Positions 1-6,322 are shown, counted from the first letter of the stretch. The stretch is 10,824 nt of DNA from Dehalococcoidales bacterium (GCA_028718465.1 JAQULX010000056.1:1-10824); one strand, 5' to 3'. Numbers and translations are program-made. Notes: a model not told the origin generated them from the sequence alone.

Positions 1-648
1 CAGCCTCCCCAGCCGCTGGTGGCCCTGGCCGGAGGTCGACAGATGGTGCGCGAGCTCATGCCCCCGGGTTATAAGCCGGGAACGCCGGATTCCGGCACCA
101 ATGTCCTGGCCCGGGCTGAAATCGCCCTTTCCGATCTCCCCTCCGTGAACGTTTCCGAAAAAGACGGTGTCCGGCTGGTGGTAATCGGCAAAATCGCCGA
201 GCCCCTGGAGGGCTGCGCCTGTCCCATGGGCGTTCTTGGCCGCGAGTTCCTGGGCAAGCTCCGCCTGGCCGACCGGGAGATTGTATTAGCCGATATGGAG
301 GCCGGCATCGAGCACTTCGGGAGAGGCGTGGAGACCGGACTCGACTCTGTACTGGTAGTGGTGGAGCCGTCTTTCGAGTCAATTGTCCTGGCCGGGCGTA
401 TTCAGGAGCTGGCTAAGGGAATTGGCATTCAACGGGTTTGGGCGGTTCTGAATAAGGTGAATTCGGATGAGGTGGCGGCCAAATTGACCGGGCCCCTGGC
501 GGAGCGCGGAGTGGAAGTAATCGGAACCGTCCCCTATGATGAGGCGGTATTCGCCGCCTGCCTGGAAGGACGTCCCCTGCTGCCGGGCCGGGGTAAACTG
601 GCGGACTGTTTGCATGATATTGTCGACCGCTTGCTCCGGCAGGCGTAG
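1..648 (+). CDS. cooC: CooC-family nickel-insertion ATPase (CO dehydrogenase maturation), 3' part only
   Basis: The frame is open to the left edge, so the gene starts outside the window. Six further in-frame codons precede the first GTG at 19, and about 215 residues are visible. CooC proteins are dimeric MinD/ArsA-like P-loop ATPases that help insert nickel into the C-cluster of carbon monoxide dehydrogenase in the cytoplasm. The N-terminal P-loop would be outside the window. What is seen is GCACPMG about 70 residues in, whose Cys-x-Cys fits the pair that binds metal across the CooC dimer. About 20 residues later comes ADMEAGIEHFGRG, the family's switch-region motif. VLVVVEPSFES and VWAVLNKVN are the strands expected near the nucleotide base. 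The protein ends at a TAG (646-648), 12 bp from the convergent symporter stop. Its presence suggests an anaerobe with CODH/acetyl-CoA synthase, perhaps encoded further left. An ArsA/MinD relative of other function is the alternative, but the CxC plus the MEAGIEH motif argues for CooC. Confidence 0.85.
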   Translation, partial: QPPQPLVALAGGRQMVRELMPPGYKPGTPDSGTNVLARAEIALSDLPSVNVSEKDGVRLVVIGKIAEPLEGCACPMGVLGREFLGKLRLADREIVLADMEAGIEHFGRGVETGLDSVLVVVEPSFESIVLAGRIQELAKGIGIQRVWAVLNKVNSDEVAAKLTGPLAERGVEVIGTVPYDEAVFAACLEGRPLLPGRGKLADCLHDIVDRLLRQA

Positions 649-660
649 AGTCCGTATTCT

Positions 661-2067
661 TTATTTTGAATTTTGTATGGCCGCCTTTGGCAGATTGCTG
701 CGGCTTCTGATCCGGTTCTCCAGCAGGCTGACCGCTGTCAGCAGCAGTAGACTGACTGCCAGTGCTCCCAGGTCCAGGTATTTTATCTCCCATATTTTAC
801 TGGCCAGCCCCGCCAGCCCGCCACCGATAATGGCTGCCAGGGCCGCATTGGAGGTTACACCGAGCCTGTCTTTATAGAATCCGGCGATGACGGGAAGGAT
901 TACGCCGCAGGTGTAGATGGTGTAAGCGAAAAGAAGGGCTGTTATTACTCCATTCAACGCCAGCGCCAGTCCCAGCGCTGCCAGCCCCATAGCCAGCAGG
1001 ACCCAGCGGGATGAGCGAAGCGAAGCATCTCTTCCCCCGGCCTGGCGAAAATGCCCGATAATATTGACCGTGAAAATGGTCCCGGTGCTCCAGAGGGTGG
1101 CGCTTGCGCTGGACATAACGGCTGATACCAGGGCTGCCAGCACCAGGCCGGCGATAGCTGCCGGCAGGACTCCGGTGATGAGGGCCGGAAAAGCCTGCTC
1201 CGCCGCGATCCCGGGGAATTTTACAAGGGCCCCCATGCCGAGCAGGACGATGCCGAAGGCGAAGGGGGCCAGCAGGAGGGCGGACCATAATGTCGCTTTC
1301 CGGGCGGTCTTTCCGTCCCTGGCGCAAAACAGGCGGGCGTACAGGTCTGGCCCGACTACATACACCAGGCCTATCAAAAGTAAATAGGAGGCCAGGTCGA
1401 CCCCCTCGAATTGCAGGCTGAGCGGAAAAGAAAAGTGGTCTGCCGGAAGCGCTGCCGCCAGGCCTTCGATTCCCCCGGTCTGCCAGAGCAGCACACCCAG
1501 CCCGGCCAGGATGCCGGTAAAAATAAGGACAATATCCAGTATGTCCGTTCGAATGATGGCGTACTGGCCGCCGAAGATGGTGTAGCCGACGAAGATCAGG
1601 GTGAAGATTACCATCCATAATACCGGGCTGCCTATGCCCAGGACGGAGAGTATTTTGCCCGCGGCCAGGATCTGCCCGGCCGTAACCCCCACCCAGGCCG
1701 TTGCTATCAGGACCGAAGCCGCCAGCCCTACCCGGCGGTCGTACTGCCGGGTAATAAGCTCCGGAAGGGTATAAGCTCCGGCGCTGCGCACTTTCCGAGC
1801 GAAAAATAGTCCTAGGATCACCAGGCCGATGCTGCTTACCAGCAGCCACCACGCCCCGACCAGCCCCCGGCTGAATCCCAGTCCGGCCAGCCCGACTGTC
1901 GCGGAGCCGCCGATTATTGTCGCCATCAAAGAGCCGGAGATGAAGAAGGTGGAGTACTGGCGGCCGGCGACCATATACTCCTCCATTCGTAGAAACTTCC
2001 GGCGTCCGGTCAATCCGATAACGATCACCGCCAGGAAATAGACGATGATGATAATCAGTTCAAGCAT
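661..2067 (-). CDS. Sodium:solute symporter (SSS family), substrate unknown
   Basis: A 468-residue integral membrane protein with about 12-13 hydrophobic segments, the usual length and fold (LeuT-like) of the solute:sodium symporter family. Such proteins use the Na+ gradient to import sugars, amino acids, carboxylates or similar solutes. Family marks are GPDLYARLF followed by a basic loop (residues 239-258, typically GPD-x-x-x-R) and ALVSAVMSSASATL (about 312-325). In the latter the paired serines correspond to the Na2-site helix. EEYMVAGR (29-36) is the cytoplasmic loop after helix 1. The ATG at 2067 has an AAGGA Shine-Dalgarno five bases upstream (2073-2077). The small zinc-finger gene ends 49 bp upstream on the same strand, so the two may be co-transcribed. 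The 3' end faces the cooC-like gene, with only 12 bp and no visible terminator between them. The substrate cannot be told from sequence. Residues 346-354 are encoded by DNA resembling an intergenic repeat (see findings). Confidence 0.88.
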   Translation of the reverse strand: MLELIIIIVYFLAVIVIGLTGRRKFLRMEEYMVAGRQYSTFFISGSLMATIIGGSATVGLAGLGFSRGLVGAWWLLVSSIGLVILGLFFARKVRSAGAYTLPELITRQYDRRVGLAASVLIATAWVGVTAGQILAAGKILSVLGIGSPVLWMVIFTLIFVGYTIFGGQYAIIRTDILDIVLIFTGILAGLGVLLWQTGGIEGLAAALPADHFSFPLSLQFEGVDLASYLLLIGLVYVVGPDLYARLFCARDGKTARKATLWSALLLAPFAFGIVLLGMGALVKFPGIAAEQAFPALITGVLPAAIAGLVLAALVSAVMSSASATLWSTGTIFTVNIIGHFRQAGGRDASLRSSRWVLLAMGLAALGLALALNGVITALLFAYTIYTCGVILPVIAGFYKDRLGVTSNAALAAIIGGGLAGLASKIWEIKYLDLGALAVSLLLLTAVSLLENRIRSRSNLPKAAIQNSK

Positions 2068-2091
2068 GGATTTCCTTCAGGGGGAATATAG

Positions 2092-2114
2092 TTCCGGCAG
2101 GTTGGGGACCGGAA
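2092..2114. repeat. Inverted repeat between small zinc-finger gene and symporter
   Basis: TTCCGG (2092-2097) and CCGGAA (2109-2114) form a perfect 6-bp stem around an 11-base loop, in the 49-bp gap between two co-directional genes. No T-run follows on the minus strand, so it is a poor intrinsic terminator. It could be an mRNA processing or stability element, or an operator. Function is inferred only from position. Confidence 0.35.
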
Positions 2115-2116
2115 TG

Positions 2117-2341
2117 TCAGGTGGGCTTCTGCTGGCCGACCAGCGATATCTCGATGTCCTTGCCGCAATGCGGGCAATTGAAAGAAATTGAGACCGGCTG
2201 CTTCATAATGCGTTCAGCCACGGCGGTAAGAACAGAGTCCATATTGTCCAGCCGGTCATCCAGCAATTCAATACGTTTCTTGAGACGGTCAATTTCCGGC
2301 TCATTGCTGTTGGGACCTTTATTTTTATTCTCATTTGCCAA
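2117..2341 (-). CDS. Small coiled-coil / CxxC zinc-finger protein, hypothetical
   Basis: I do not recognise a named family. From the preferred TTG start the product is 74 residues: a polar Asn/Lys-rich head, a heptad-like helix (EIDRLKKRIELLDDRLDNMD), then FNCPHCGKDIEISL with a single CxxC knuckle near the C-terminus. The layout suggests a coiled-coil oligomer presenting a metal-binding or redox Cys pair; this is inference. Start choice: the frame stays open to an ATG at 2485, with another at 2452, but neither has a Shine-Dalgarno. The TTG at 2341 has AGGAG (2349-2353) seven bases upstream and a strong extended -10 box about 40 bases upstream. That promoter would lie inside the longer version. 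Against this, the longer version would add a second CxxC (YPCNLC) that reads plausibly as protein, so up to 122 residues (2117-2485) remains possible. It lies just upstream of the symporter gene and may share its transcript. Confidence 0.6.
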   Translation of the reverse strand: MANENKNKGPNSNEPEIDRLKKRIELLDDRLDNMDSVLTAVAERIMKQPVSISFNCPHCGKDIEISLVGQQKPT

Positions 2342-2377
2342 ATCCGGACTCCTGCTGCCAGCCCTGGTATTAGAGGT

Positions 2378-2407
2378 ATTATAGCAAAGATTACAGGGGT
2401 AATTCCA
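2378..2407 (-). promoter_or_regulatory. Extended -10 promoter for small zinc-finger gene (and perhaps symporter)
   Basis: Read on the minus strand, TGCTATAAT (2386 to 2378) is a perfect extended -10 element. The -35 is poor (TGGAAT, 2407-2402, 18-base spacer), as extended -10 promoters allow. Transcription would begin near 2371, giving a leader of about 30 bases before the TTG start at 2341 with AGGAG in the right place. This supports the short form of the gene. Confidence 0.5.
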
Positions 2408-2480
2408 CTTGCCTGTATTTGGGTCAGTGCCTTTTCCTTCTTTCAAATCCATACCAGCTACCAATGGTATCCAGAAATGT

Positions 2481-2540
2481 GTCATGCTGGAGTCCGCTTA
2501 AGTATGCGAAGCATCTCGTTCCTTCTCCTGTCATGCTGGA
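2481..2540. repeat. Two copies of an 11-bp intergenic repeat (GTCATGCTGGA)
   Basis: GTCATGCTGGA is present exactly at 2481-2491 and 2530-2540, 49 bp apart. In each case C/T-rich or GAAGCATCT-type sequence lies close by. The combination resembles the dispersed element of the form TCATGCTGAGCGAAGCGAAGCATCT seen between genes in many environmental genomes. That identification is from memory. Confidence 0.5.
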
Positions 2541-2565
2541 AGCCTGCAATGGATACCTTAATACC

Positions 2566-2580
2566 CTCGCCGAAGGCGAG
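2566..2580. repeat. Perfect hairpin CTCGCC-GAA-GGCGAG
   Basis: CTCGCC (2566-2571), loop GAA, GGCGAG (2575-2580): a perfect 6-bp GC-rich stem with a three-base loop. No T-run follows on either strand, so it is not an obvious terminator. It belongs to the repeat patchwork. Confidence 0.5.
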
Positions 2581-2590
2581 ACGGAATGGC

Positions 2591-2609
2591 GGGTGCCCTC
2601 TGGGCGCCC
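2591..2609. repeat. GC-rich hairpin in intergenic repeat patchwork
   Basis: GGGTGCCC (2591-2598), loop TCT, GGGCGCCC (2602-2609): an 8-bp stem with one G-T wobble. GAAGCATCT follows directly (2611-2619). No T-run follows, so a terminator role is unlikely. It is more likely a repeat-element stem. Confidence 0.5.
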
Positions 2610-2734
2610 TGAAGCATCTTGGGTGGGGGGTATCCCCTTCCTTAATTATTAATCTTGATTCACTCCCCCATGGAGCAGGACAGGGGTATTGTTTCCTCAG
2701 AAAATGAAATGACCCTGATCTTTTAACCTACCCT

Positions 2735-2776
2735 TTAGCAATTGTTTGACGGATGGCATATAATATTACATATTAT
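2735..2776 (+). promoter_or_regulatory. Promoter region of the EF-Tu-like gene
   Basis: Two overlapping sigma-70-type readings are possible. TTAGCA (2735-2740) with an 18-base spacer reaches a perfect TATAAT (2759-2764). TTGACG (2746-2751) with a 19-base spacer reaches TATTAT (2771-2776). Either gives a leader of roughly 55-70 bases before the ATG at 2838. Which one is used cannot be told. Confidence 0.45.
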
Positions 2777-2805
2777 AAGGGCAAAACAGACCGGAATATC
2801 CGAAA

Positions 2806-2820
2806 AGATATAAAATATCT
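2806..2820. promoter_or_regulatory. Inverted repeat in the leader just upstream of the ribosome-binding site
   Basis: AGATAT (2806-2811), AAA, ATATCT (2815-2820) is a perfect inverted repeat ending six bases before GGGAGG (2826-2831). An imperfect second one, CGGA-ATA-TCCG, lies immediately before it. It could be a small operator or a weak temperature-sensitive leader hairpin. Role inferred from position only. Confidence 0.3.
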
Positions 2821-2837
2821 GGAAAGGGAGGTGTGAC

Positions 2838-3110
2838 ATGGCAGAGGAATTAATTGGCACAGTAAGTGACTTCTTTGCCAGACCATCGGTTGCCGGGATC
2901 GAATTGCACGGAGCTATCAAGGTAGGCGATAAAATCAGGTTCAAAGGGCATACCACCAACCTGGACCTCGAAGTCAGCTCAATGCAGATCAACAACTCCT
3001 TCGTCCAGGAAGCCGGGGCCGGCGACTCTGTGGGCATTAAAGTCCCGGACCGCGTCAGAAAAGGCGACCAGGTCTACAAGATCACCAGTGATATGGCCGC
3101 AGCCATCTAA
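2838..3110 (+). CDS. Stand-alone EF-Tu domain 2-like protein (translation elongation factor-like)
   Basis: A 90-residue protein that is essentially one beta-barrel of the EF-Tu/IF2 domain-2 type without any GTPase domain. Seen in order: IGTVSDFFARPSVAGIEL (residues 6-23), IKVGDKIRFKGHTTNL (27-42), VSSMQIN (46-52), EAGAGDSVGIKV (58-69) and VRKGDQVYKI (73-82). This is the order found in domain 2 of translational GTPases and at the C-terminus of U32 peptidases. Such free-standing barrels occur in many anaerobes and archaea and are annotated as elongation-factor-like; their molecular role is not established. The ATG at 2838 has a strong GGGAGG (2826-2831) with six-base spacing. The gene stands alone between two repeat-rich gaps, convergent with purC. 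Family recognition is firm, function unknown. Confidence 0.85.
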   Translation: MAEELIGTVSDFFARPSVAGIELHGAIKVGDKIRFKGHTTNLDLEVSSMQINNSFVQEAGAGDSVGIKVPDRVRKGDQVYKITSDMAAAI

Positions 3111-3142
3111 AGGGTTCAGAGTCATTTTATCCTGTCGAGCAA

Positions 3143-3192
3143 GAAAGGACGTCTCCTTTCCTTCTCATCCGTCACAATAAGGACTTCCTTAT
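3143..3192 (+). terminator. Tandem hairpins downstream of EF-Tu-like gene, possible weak terminator
   Basis: Two perfect stems lie 33 and 67 bases past the stop. The first is GAAAGGA (3143-3149), loop CGTC, TCCTTTC (3154-3160). The second is ATAAGGA (3177-3183), loop CT, TCCTTAT (3186-3192). Both share an AAGGA/TCCTT core. Only short T-poor runs follow, so termination would be weak. They may instead be repeat elements or transcript-end stabilisers. Confidence 0.4.
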
Positions 3193-3312
3193 CTTCGCTT
3201 CAGCGGGACCGGATGGCAGGTATTCACCAGGTTCCTCTGGGGTTTAAAGCATCCCGGGGGTAGGGTAACTGCGGCTCCGGCCTGACAAAATTATCCATTA
3301 CCAACTGTAGAG

Positions 3313-3328
3313 GCGGGTTCGGACCCGC
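3313..3328. repeat. GC-rich hairpin with TCGG loop
   Basis: GCGGGT (3313-3318), TCGG, ACCCGC (3323-3328) is a perfect 6-bp stem, flanked by TGTAGAG on the left and CTCGCCC on the right. The form resembles the common intergenic GTAGGGGCG...CGCCCCTAC palindromes of environmental bacteria (from memory). No T-run is adjacent. Confidence 0.5.
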
Positions 3329-3422
3329 TCGCCCAAACCATTCTCCCCCTGTCACCTTGGAGGATCCTCACTCCTTAACACCCTTCCTTAATTTCGCCGC
3401 CGCGAACATCAGATAGCGGGGG

Positions 3423-3445
3423 ACCCTTCAGTGTGCCCGAAGGGT
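3423..3445 (-). repeat. Inverted repeat downstream of purC
   Basis: ACCCTTC (3423-3429) and GAAGGGT (3439-3445) pair over seven bases around a nine-base loop, 55 bp past the purC stop. On the minus strand a C-run, not a T-run, follows. It could mark the 3' end of the purine transcript, but it is not a classical intrinsic terminator. Confidence 0.4.
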
Positions 3446-3500
3446 ATCAGGGTGGGGGAACTCGATGCTCTGGAATGGCCTCCCCTCCCTGAGCTTCAGC

Positions 3501-4412
3501 CTATTCCAGCTTATTTCCGGTCAGTCTCTCGAACGCATTGCAGTATAGTTTAACAGTGGATTCGATCACTTCAGGAGGCAGCATGGGAGCCGGGGGCTCC
3601 CTGTTCCAGTTTGAATTGGCCAGCCAGTCACGTACAGGCTGTTTATCATAACTGGGCTGCGATTGACCGACTTTATACAGATCCATATCCCAGAACCGGG
3701 AGGAGTCAGGAGTCAGCAATTCGTCTATCAGGATAAGCTTGTTGCCTTGCAGGCCGAACTCCATTTTAGTATCGGCGATAATAATACCCCGGGCCCTGGC
3801 AAAATCCCTGGCGAAATTATAAATATGCAGGCTGGCTGCCTTCAAATCATAGGCCAGAGTGGCATCCACCACGTCTTTCAGGGAGTTGAACGTCAATGGT
3901 ATATCATGCCCCTTTTCAGCCTTGGTAGTGGGTGTGAATAGAGGCTCGGGTAGCTCCTGGCTCTCCTGTAGACCTCTGGGCAGTTGATACCCGCAGACAG
4001 AGCCTGTCTTTTTATATTCATCCCAGGCAGAGCCGGCCAGGTAGCCCCTTACGACACATTCGATGTTGATGCGGGCCATCTTCTTGACCAGCATCGAGCG
4101 GCCGAGCAGGTATTCCGGATACTTAAATCGTTTCCTGGCCGGGATAAAATCATCCAGGCGTTTGAGGTCTTCCAGGGGTTCTATCAGGTGGTTATTCATA
4201 AGCTTACTGGTCTGTTCAAACCAGAAGGCCGATAACTTGTTCAATATCCTCCCTTTACAGGGGATGCCGCAGGGCAGTATGACATCAAAAGCGGATATGC
4301 GGTCTGTCGCAACAATAAGCAGGAGATCGCCCAGATCGTATGTATCCCTGACTTTCCCGCGGCCAAAGAGGGGCAGGGGTAGGTCGGTTTTCATCAATAC
4401 CGATGCGTCCAT
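3501..4412 (-). CDS. purC: Phosphoribosylaminoimidazole-succinocarboxamide (SAICAR) synthase
   Basis: PurC joins aspartate to CAIR with ATP to give SAICAR, a late step of de novo IMP synthesis in the cytoplasm. The 303-residue product is the longer form of the family (about 300 residues, as in yeast Ade1, against roughly 240 in short bacterial forms). Motifs in order: GRGKVRDTYDL (17-27), TDRISAFD (36-43), ECVVRGYLAGSAW (118-130), TPTTKAEKGHD (160-170), ADTKMEFG (213-220), IDELLTPDSSRFW (229-241) and SYDKQPVRDWL (254-264). Start choice: the ATG at 4412 has AGGAG (4421-4425) eight bases upstream. A GTG three codons earlier (4421) is part of that same Shine-Dalgarno and so is rejected. It is the last gene of the purine operon, 31 bp after purB. 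All catalytic motifs look intact. Confidence 0.96.
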   Translation of the reverse strand: MDASVLMKTDLPLPLFGRGKVRDTYDLGDLLLIVATDRISAFDVILPCGIPCKGRILNKLSAFWFEQTSKLMNNHLIEPLEDLKRLDDFIPARKRFKYPEYLLGRSMLVKKMARINIECVVRGYLAGSAWDEYKKTGSVCGYQLPRGLQESQELPEPLFTPTTKAEKGHDIPLTFNSLKDVVDATLAYDLKAASLHIYNFARDFARARGIIIADTKMEFGLQGNKLILIDELLTPDSSRFWDMDLYKVGQSQPSYDKQPVRDWLANSNWNREPPAPMLPPEVIESTVKLYCNAFERLTGNKLE

Positions 4413-4443
4413 ATTGGTCACTCCTGTTTTTTCAGTGTGTTCC

Positions 4444-5805
4444 TCAGTTTGATTGTATTGACCTGGATTTGGGTTTGCCGGCTGTTTTTTTAGAGGACTC
4501 CCTCCATTGGGCTTTGGTCAGCCCCAACCGGTTGAAGATTTCATTAACATGACCCAGGTAATACTGATAGTCGAAAATCGATTCGAGCTCTTTAGCCGGG
4601 ATGACTGCCATAACCTCGGAATCGCGTTTGAGCAAGGTTAGAAAACCGCTGGTACCCTTCCAGGCTTTCATGGCGTTTCTCTGTACCAGTTCATAGGCTT
4701 TCTGGCGGCTGAGGCCCTTATCGATCAATGCCAGCATAACCCGCTGGGAAAAAACCAGTCCTTTGGTAAGCTCCAGGTTCTTCTTCATTCTTTGTGGAAA
4801 TACCTGCAGGCCGGCCAACACCGAGGTAAACAAATTCAGGATATAGTCGAGGGCCAGGCAGGAGTCCGGGAGTATCAGCCTTTCATTAGAGGAGTGACTG
4901 ATGTCCCTTTCATGCCAGAGAGCCTGGTTTTCCAATGCGGTCACCGAATGCCCGCGAATCAGGCGGGCCAGCCCGCTGATCCTCTCGCCAAGCTCCGGAT
5001 TACGTTTATGCGGCATAGCCGAAGAACCTGTCTGCCCGGATGAAAAAGGCTCCTCGACCTCATGTACTTCGGTCTTTTGAAGAGCTCTCAGCTCGGTGGC
5101 AAATTTGTCCAGCGAGCTGGCGATGACTGCCAGGGTTGTTACGAACTGGGCGTGCCGGTCTCTCTGGAGAATCTGTGTGGAGATAGGGGCCGGCTGTAGA
5201 CCCAGTTTAGCGCAGGCTTTCTCCTCTACCTCCGGCGGGACCGTGGCATAAGTCCCCACCGCCCCCGAGATCTTCCCAACGGCAATCACCTTCTTGGCTT
5301 CGGCCAGCCGGCGCTGGTTGCGCCGCATTTCGTCCATCCATACCGCCAGTTTTAAGCCGAAAGTGATCGGCTCGGCGTGTACGCCGTGGGTGCGTCCGAT
5401 CATAATGGTATATTTGAATTCTATTGCCCTCCGGGCCAGTACGTCGATCAGATTTTTGATGCCCTCAGCCAGGATGTCAGAAGCTTCTACCAGTTGTAAA
5501 CTTGTTGCGGTATCCATTATATCCGAGGATGTTAAGCCCAGATGGATAAAGCGGGACTCTTCTCCAACGCTCTCAGCCACCGATCCGAGGAAGGCGGTCA
5601 TATCATGGTGGGTCTCCTTAAGGATCTCCTCCATCCGCTTCATATTGCAGCGGGCCAGTTTTATCCTGGGCATCGAGCTTCTGGGTACAACTCCCAGTTC
5701 TGCCCAGGCATCGCAGACGGCGATTTCTACATCCAGCCACTTGCCGAATTTATTATTGTCGGACCACACTCGTTTCATTTCGGGTCGTGAATAGCGTTCG
5801 ATCAC
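4444..5805 (-). CDS. purB: Adenylosuccinate lyase
   Basis: PurB cleaves fumarate from SAICAR (IMP synthesis) and from adenylosuccinate (AMP synthesis); it is a cytosolic homotetramer of the fumarase/aspartase superfamily. In the 453-residue product are ETHHDMTAF (64-72), GLTSSDIMDTA (90-100), IGRTHGVHAEP (136-146, catalytic His region) and the flexible-loop signature SSAMPHKRNP (261-270). The length is about 20 residues above the common bacterial form of roughly 431; the excess is a basic Lys/Ser-rich tail after residue 432. The start is a GTG at 5805. AAGGAG lies seven bases upstream, inside the last codons of purE, and the purE stop is only three bases before the GTG, so translation is probably coupled. 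It is followed 31 bp later by purC. Confidence 0.96.
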   Translation of the reverse strand: MIERYSRPEMKRVWSDNNKFGKWLDVEIAVCDAWAELGVVPRSSMPRIKLARCNMKRMEEILKETHHDMTAFLGSVAESVGEESRFIHLGLTSSDIMDTATSLQLVEASDILAEGIKNLIDVLARRAIEFKYTIMIGRTHGVHAEPITFGLKLAVWMDEMRRNQRRLAEAKKVIAVGKISGAVGTYATVPPEVEEKACAKLGLQPAPISTQILQRDRHAQFVTTLAVIASSLDKFATELRALQKTEVHEVEEPFSSGQTGSSAMPHKRNPELGERISGLARLIRGHSVTALENQALWHERDISHSSNERLILPDSCLALDYILNLFTSVLAGLQVFPQRMKKNLELTKGLVFSQRVMLALIDKGLSRQKAYELVQRNAMKAWKGTSGFLTLLKRDSEVMAVIPAKELESIFDYQYYLGHVNEIFNRLGLTKAQWRESSKKTAGKPKSRSIQSN

Positions 5806-5808
5806 GGT

Positions 5809-6267
5809 TTAGCTCCTTGCAAGGTCAGTTCTAAATTTCTCGTAAGCCTCGCGTATGCTGTCATATTTCAGTCCCAGGATTTCCGCGGCGAAATACGCCG
5901 CATTCTTGACTCCCCAGCTTCCTACCGCCATGCAGGCCACGGGTATGCCGCCGGGCATCTGGACTATGGAGTAGAGAGCATCCGTGCCTTTCAGGTCGCT
6001 GGTTGCCAGCGGCACGCCGATAACGGGCAGGGTGGTCCAGCTTGCCAGTACACCGGGCAGGTGCGCTGCACCCCCGGCGGCTGCAATGATAACCTCAATG
6101 CCCCGTCCGGCGGCCCCTCCGGCATATTCGCGAGCTTTTTCCGGGGTGCGGTGGGCGGAGATTATGGATACCTCATAGTCGATGCCGAACCCTCTTAGTA
6201 TATCCATGGCCGGCTGCATCAGATCATAATCTGATTTCGAGCCCATCACGATCGCTACTAGCGGCAT
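5809..6267 (-). CDS. purE: N5-carboxyaminoimidazole ribonucleotide mutase (class I PurE)
   Basis: PurE moves the carboxyl group of N5-CAIR to make CAIR, just before the PurC step. At 152 residues it is a typical short class I enzyme, which forms a cytosolic octamer. Motifs: VMGSKSDYDLM (7-17), SAHRTPEKAREYA (37-49) with the catalytic His39, AAGGAAHLPG (63-72) and QMPGGIPV (103-110). The GGAAHLPG loop favours class I over class II (the direct AIR carboxylase type), so a PurK would be expected elsewhere in the genome; none is in the window. The ATG at 6267 has GGAG six bases upstream (TTGGAGTGAGCT). It follows purD by 70 bp and runs into purB with a 3-bp gap. Confidence 0.96.
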   Translation of the reverse strand: MPLVAIVMGSKSDYDLMQPAMDILRGFGIDYEVSIISAHRTPEKAREYAGGAAGRGIEVIIAAAGGAAHLPGVLASWTTLPVIGVPLATSDLKGTDALYSIVQMPGGIPVACMAVGSWGVKNAAYFAAEILGLKYDSIREAYEKFRTDLARS

Positions 6268-6301
6268 AGCTCACTCCAAGTTAAAAACTTTGAAATAGGG
6301 A

Positions 6302-6322
6302 GGTTCCTGTTATGAACCAGGA
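6302..6322 (-). promoter_or_regulatory. Two mutually exclusive stems in the purD-purE gap
   Basis: GGTTC (6302-6306) can pair with GAACC (6314-6318), and TCCTG (6305-6309) can pair with CAGGA (6318-6322). The two 5-bp stems share bases and cannot form together. It is the only structure seen in the 70-bp gap; no promoter or T-run is evident. A regulatory role is speculative. Confidence 0.25.

Larger units (their letters stand above)
2486..2837. other. Gene-poor stretch with degenerate intergenic repeats and hairpins
   Basis: About 350 bases with no supportable gene; the short open frames here have no Shine-Dalgarno or protein-like composition. The left two thirds is a patchwork of repeat-like pieces. 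GTCATGCTGGA occurs at 2481-2491 and 2530-2540, GAAGCATCT at 2508-2516 and 2611-2619, and a further piece (2635-2647) recurs at 3381-3393. Two stable hairpins lie at 2566-2580 and 2591-2609. The right third (2735-2837) is A/T-rich and holds the promoter and leader of the EF-Tu-like gene. The pieces resemble the short dispersed intergenic repeats common in environmental anaerobes (inference). Confidence 0.6.
3111..3500. other. Gene-poor stretch between convergent genes with several hairpins
   Basis: About 390 bases downstream of both the EF-Tu-like gene (+) and purC (-), with no supportable gene. It holds two tandem hairpins just after the left gene (3143-3160 and 3177-3192), a GC-rich hairpin with a TCGG loop (3313-3328), a second copy of CCCTTCCTTAATT (3381-3393, first at 2635-2647), and a 7-bp inverted repeat (3423-3445) downstream of purC. 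This fits an end-of-operon region that has collected repeats. Confidence 0.6.

Noticed and set aside
872..1852. 326-codon open frame on the minus strand inside the symporter gene
   Set aside because: It is a frame shadow of the GC-rich symporter: Arg/Pro/Gly-rich translation, no domain, no Shine-Dalgarno. The symporter frame has clear SSS-family motifs.
2746..2764. TTGACG with TATAAT as one promoter
   Set aside because: Only seven bases separate the two boxes, far too short for sigma-70; each box must pair with another partner.
2481..3460. CRISPR array or mobile element around the EF-Tu-like gene
   Set aside because: The repeats are few, unequal in spacing and varied in sequence; there are no transposase or Cas genes and no terminal inverted repeats.
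4413..4421. GTG at 4421 as purC start
   Set aside because: The GTG overlaps the AGGAG that serves the ATG at 4412; it cannot be both ribosome-binding site and start.
5809..6267. PurE as class II (direct AIR carboxylase)
   Set aside because: The GGAAHLPG loop is the class I type, and nothing seen points to class II.
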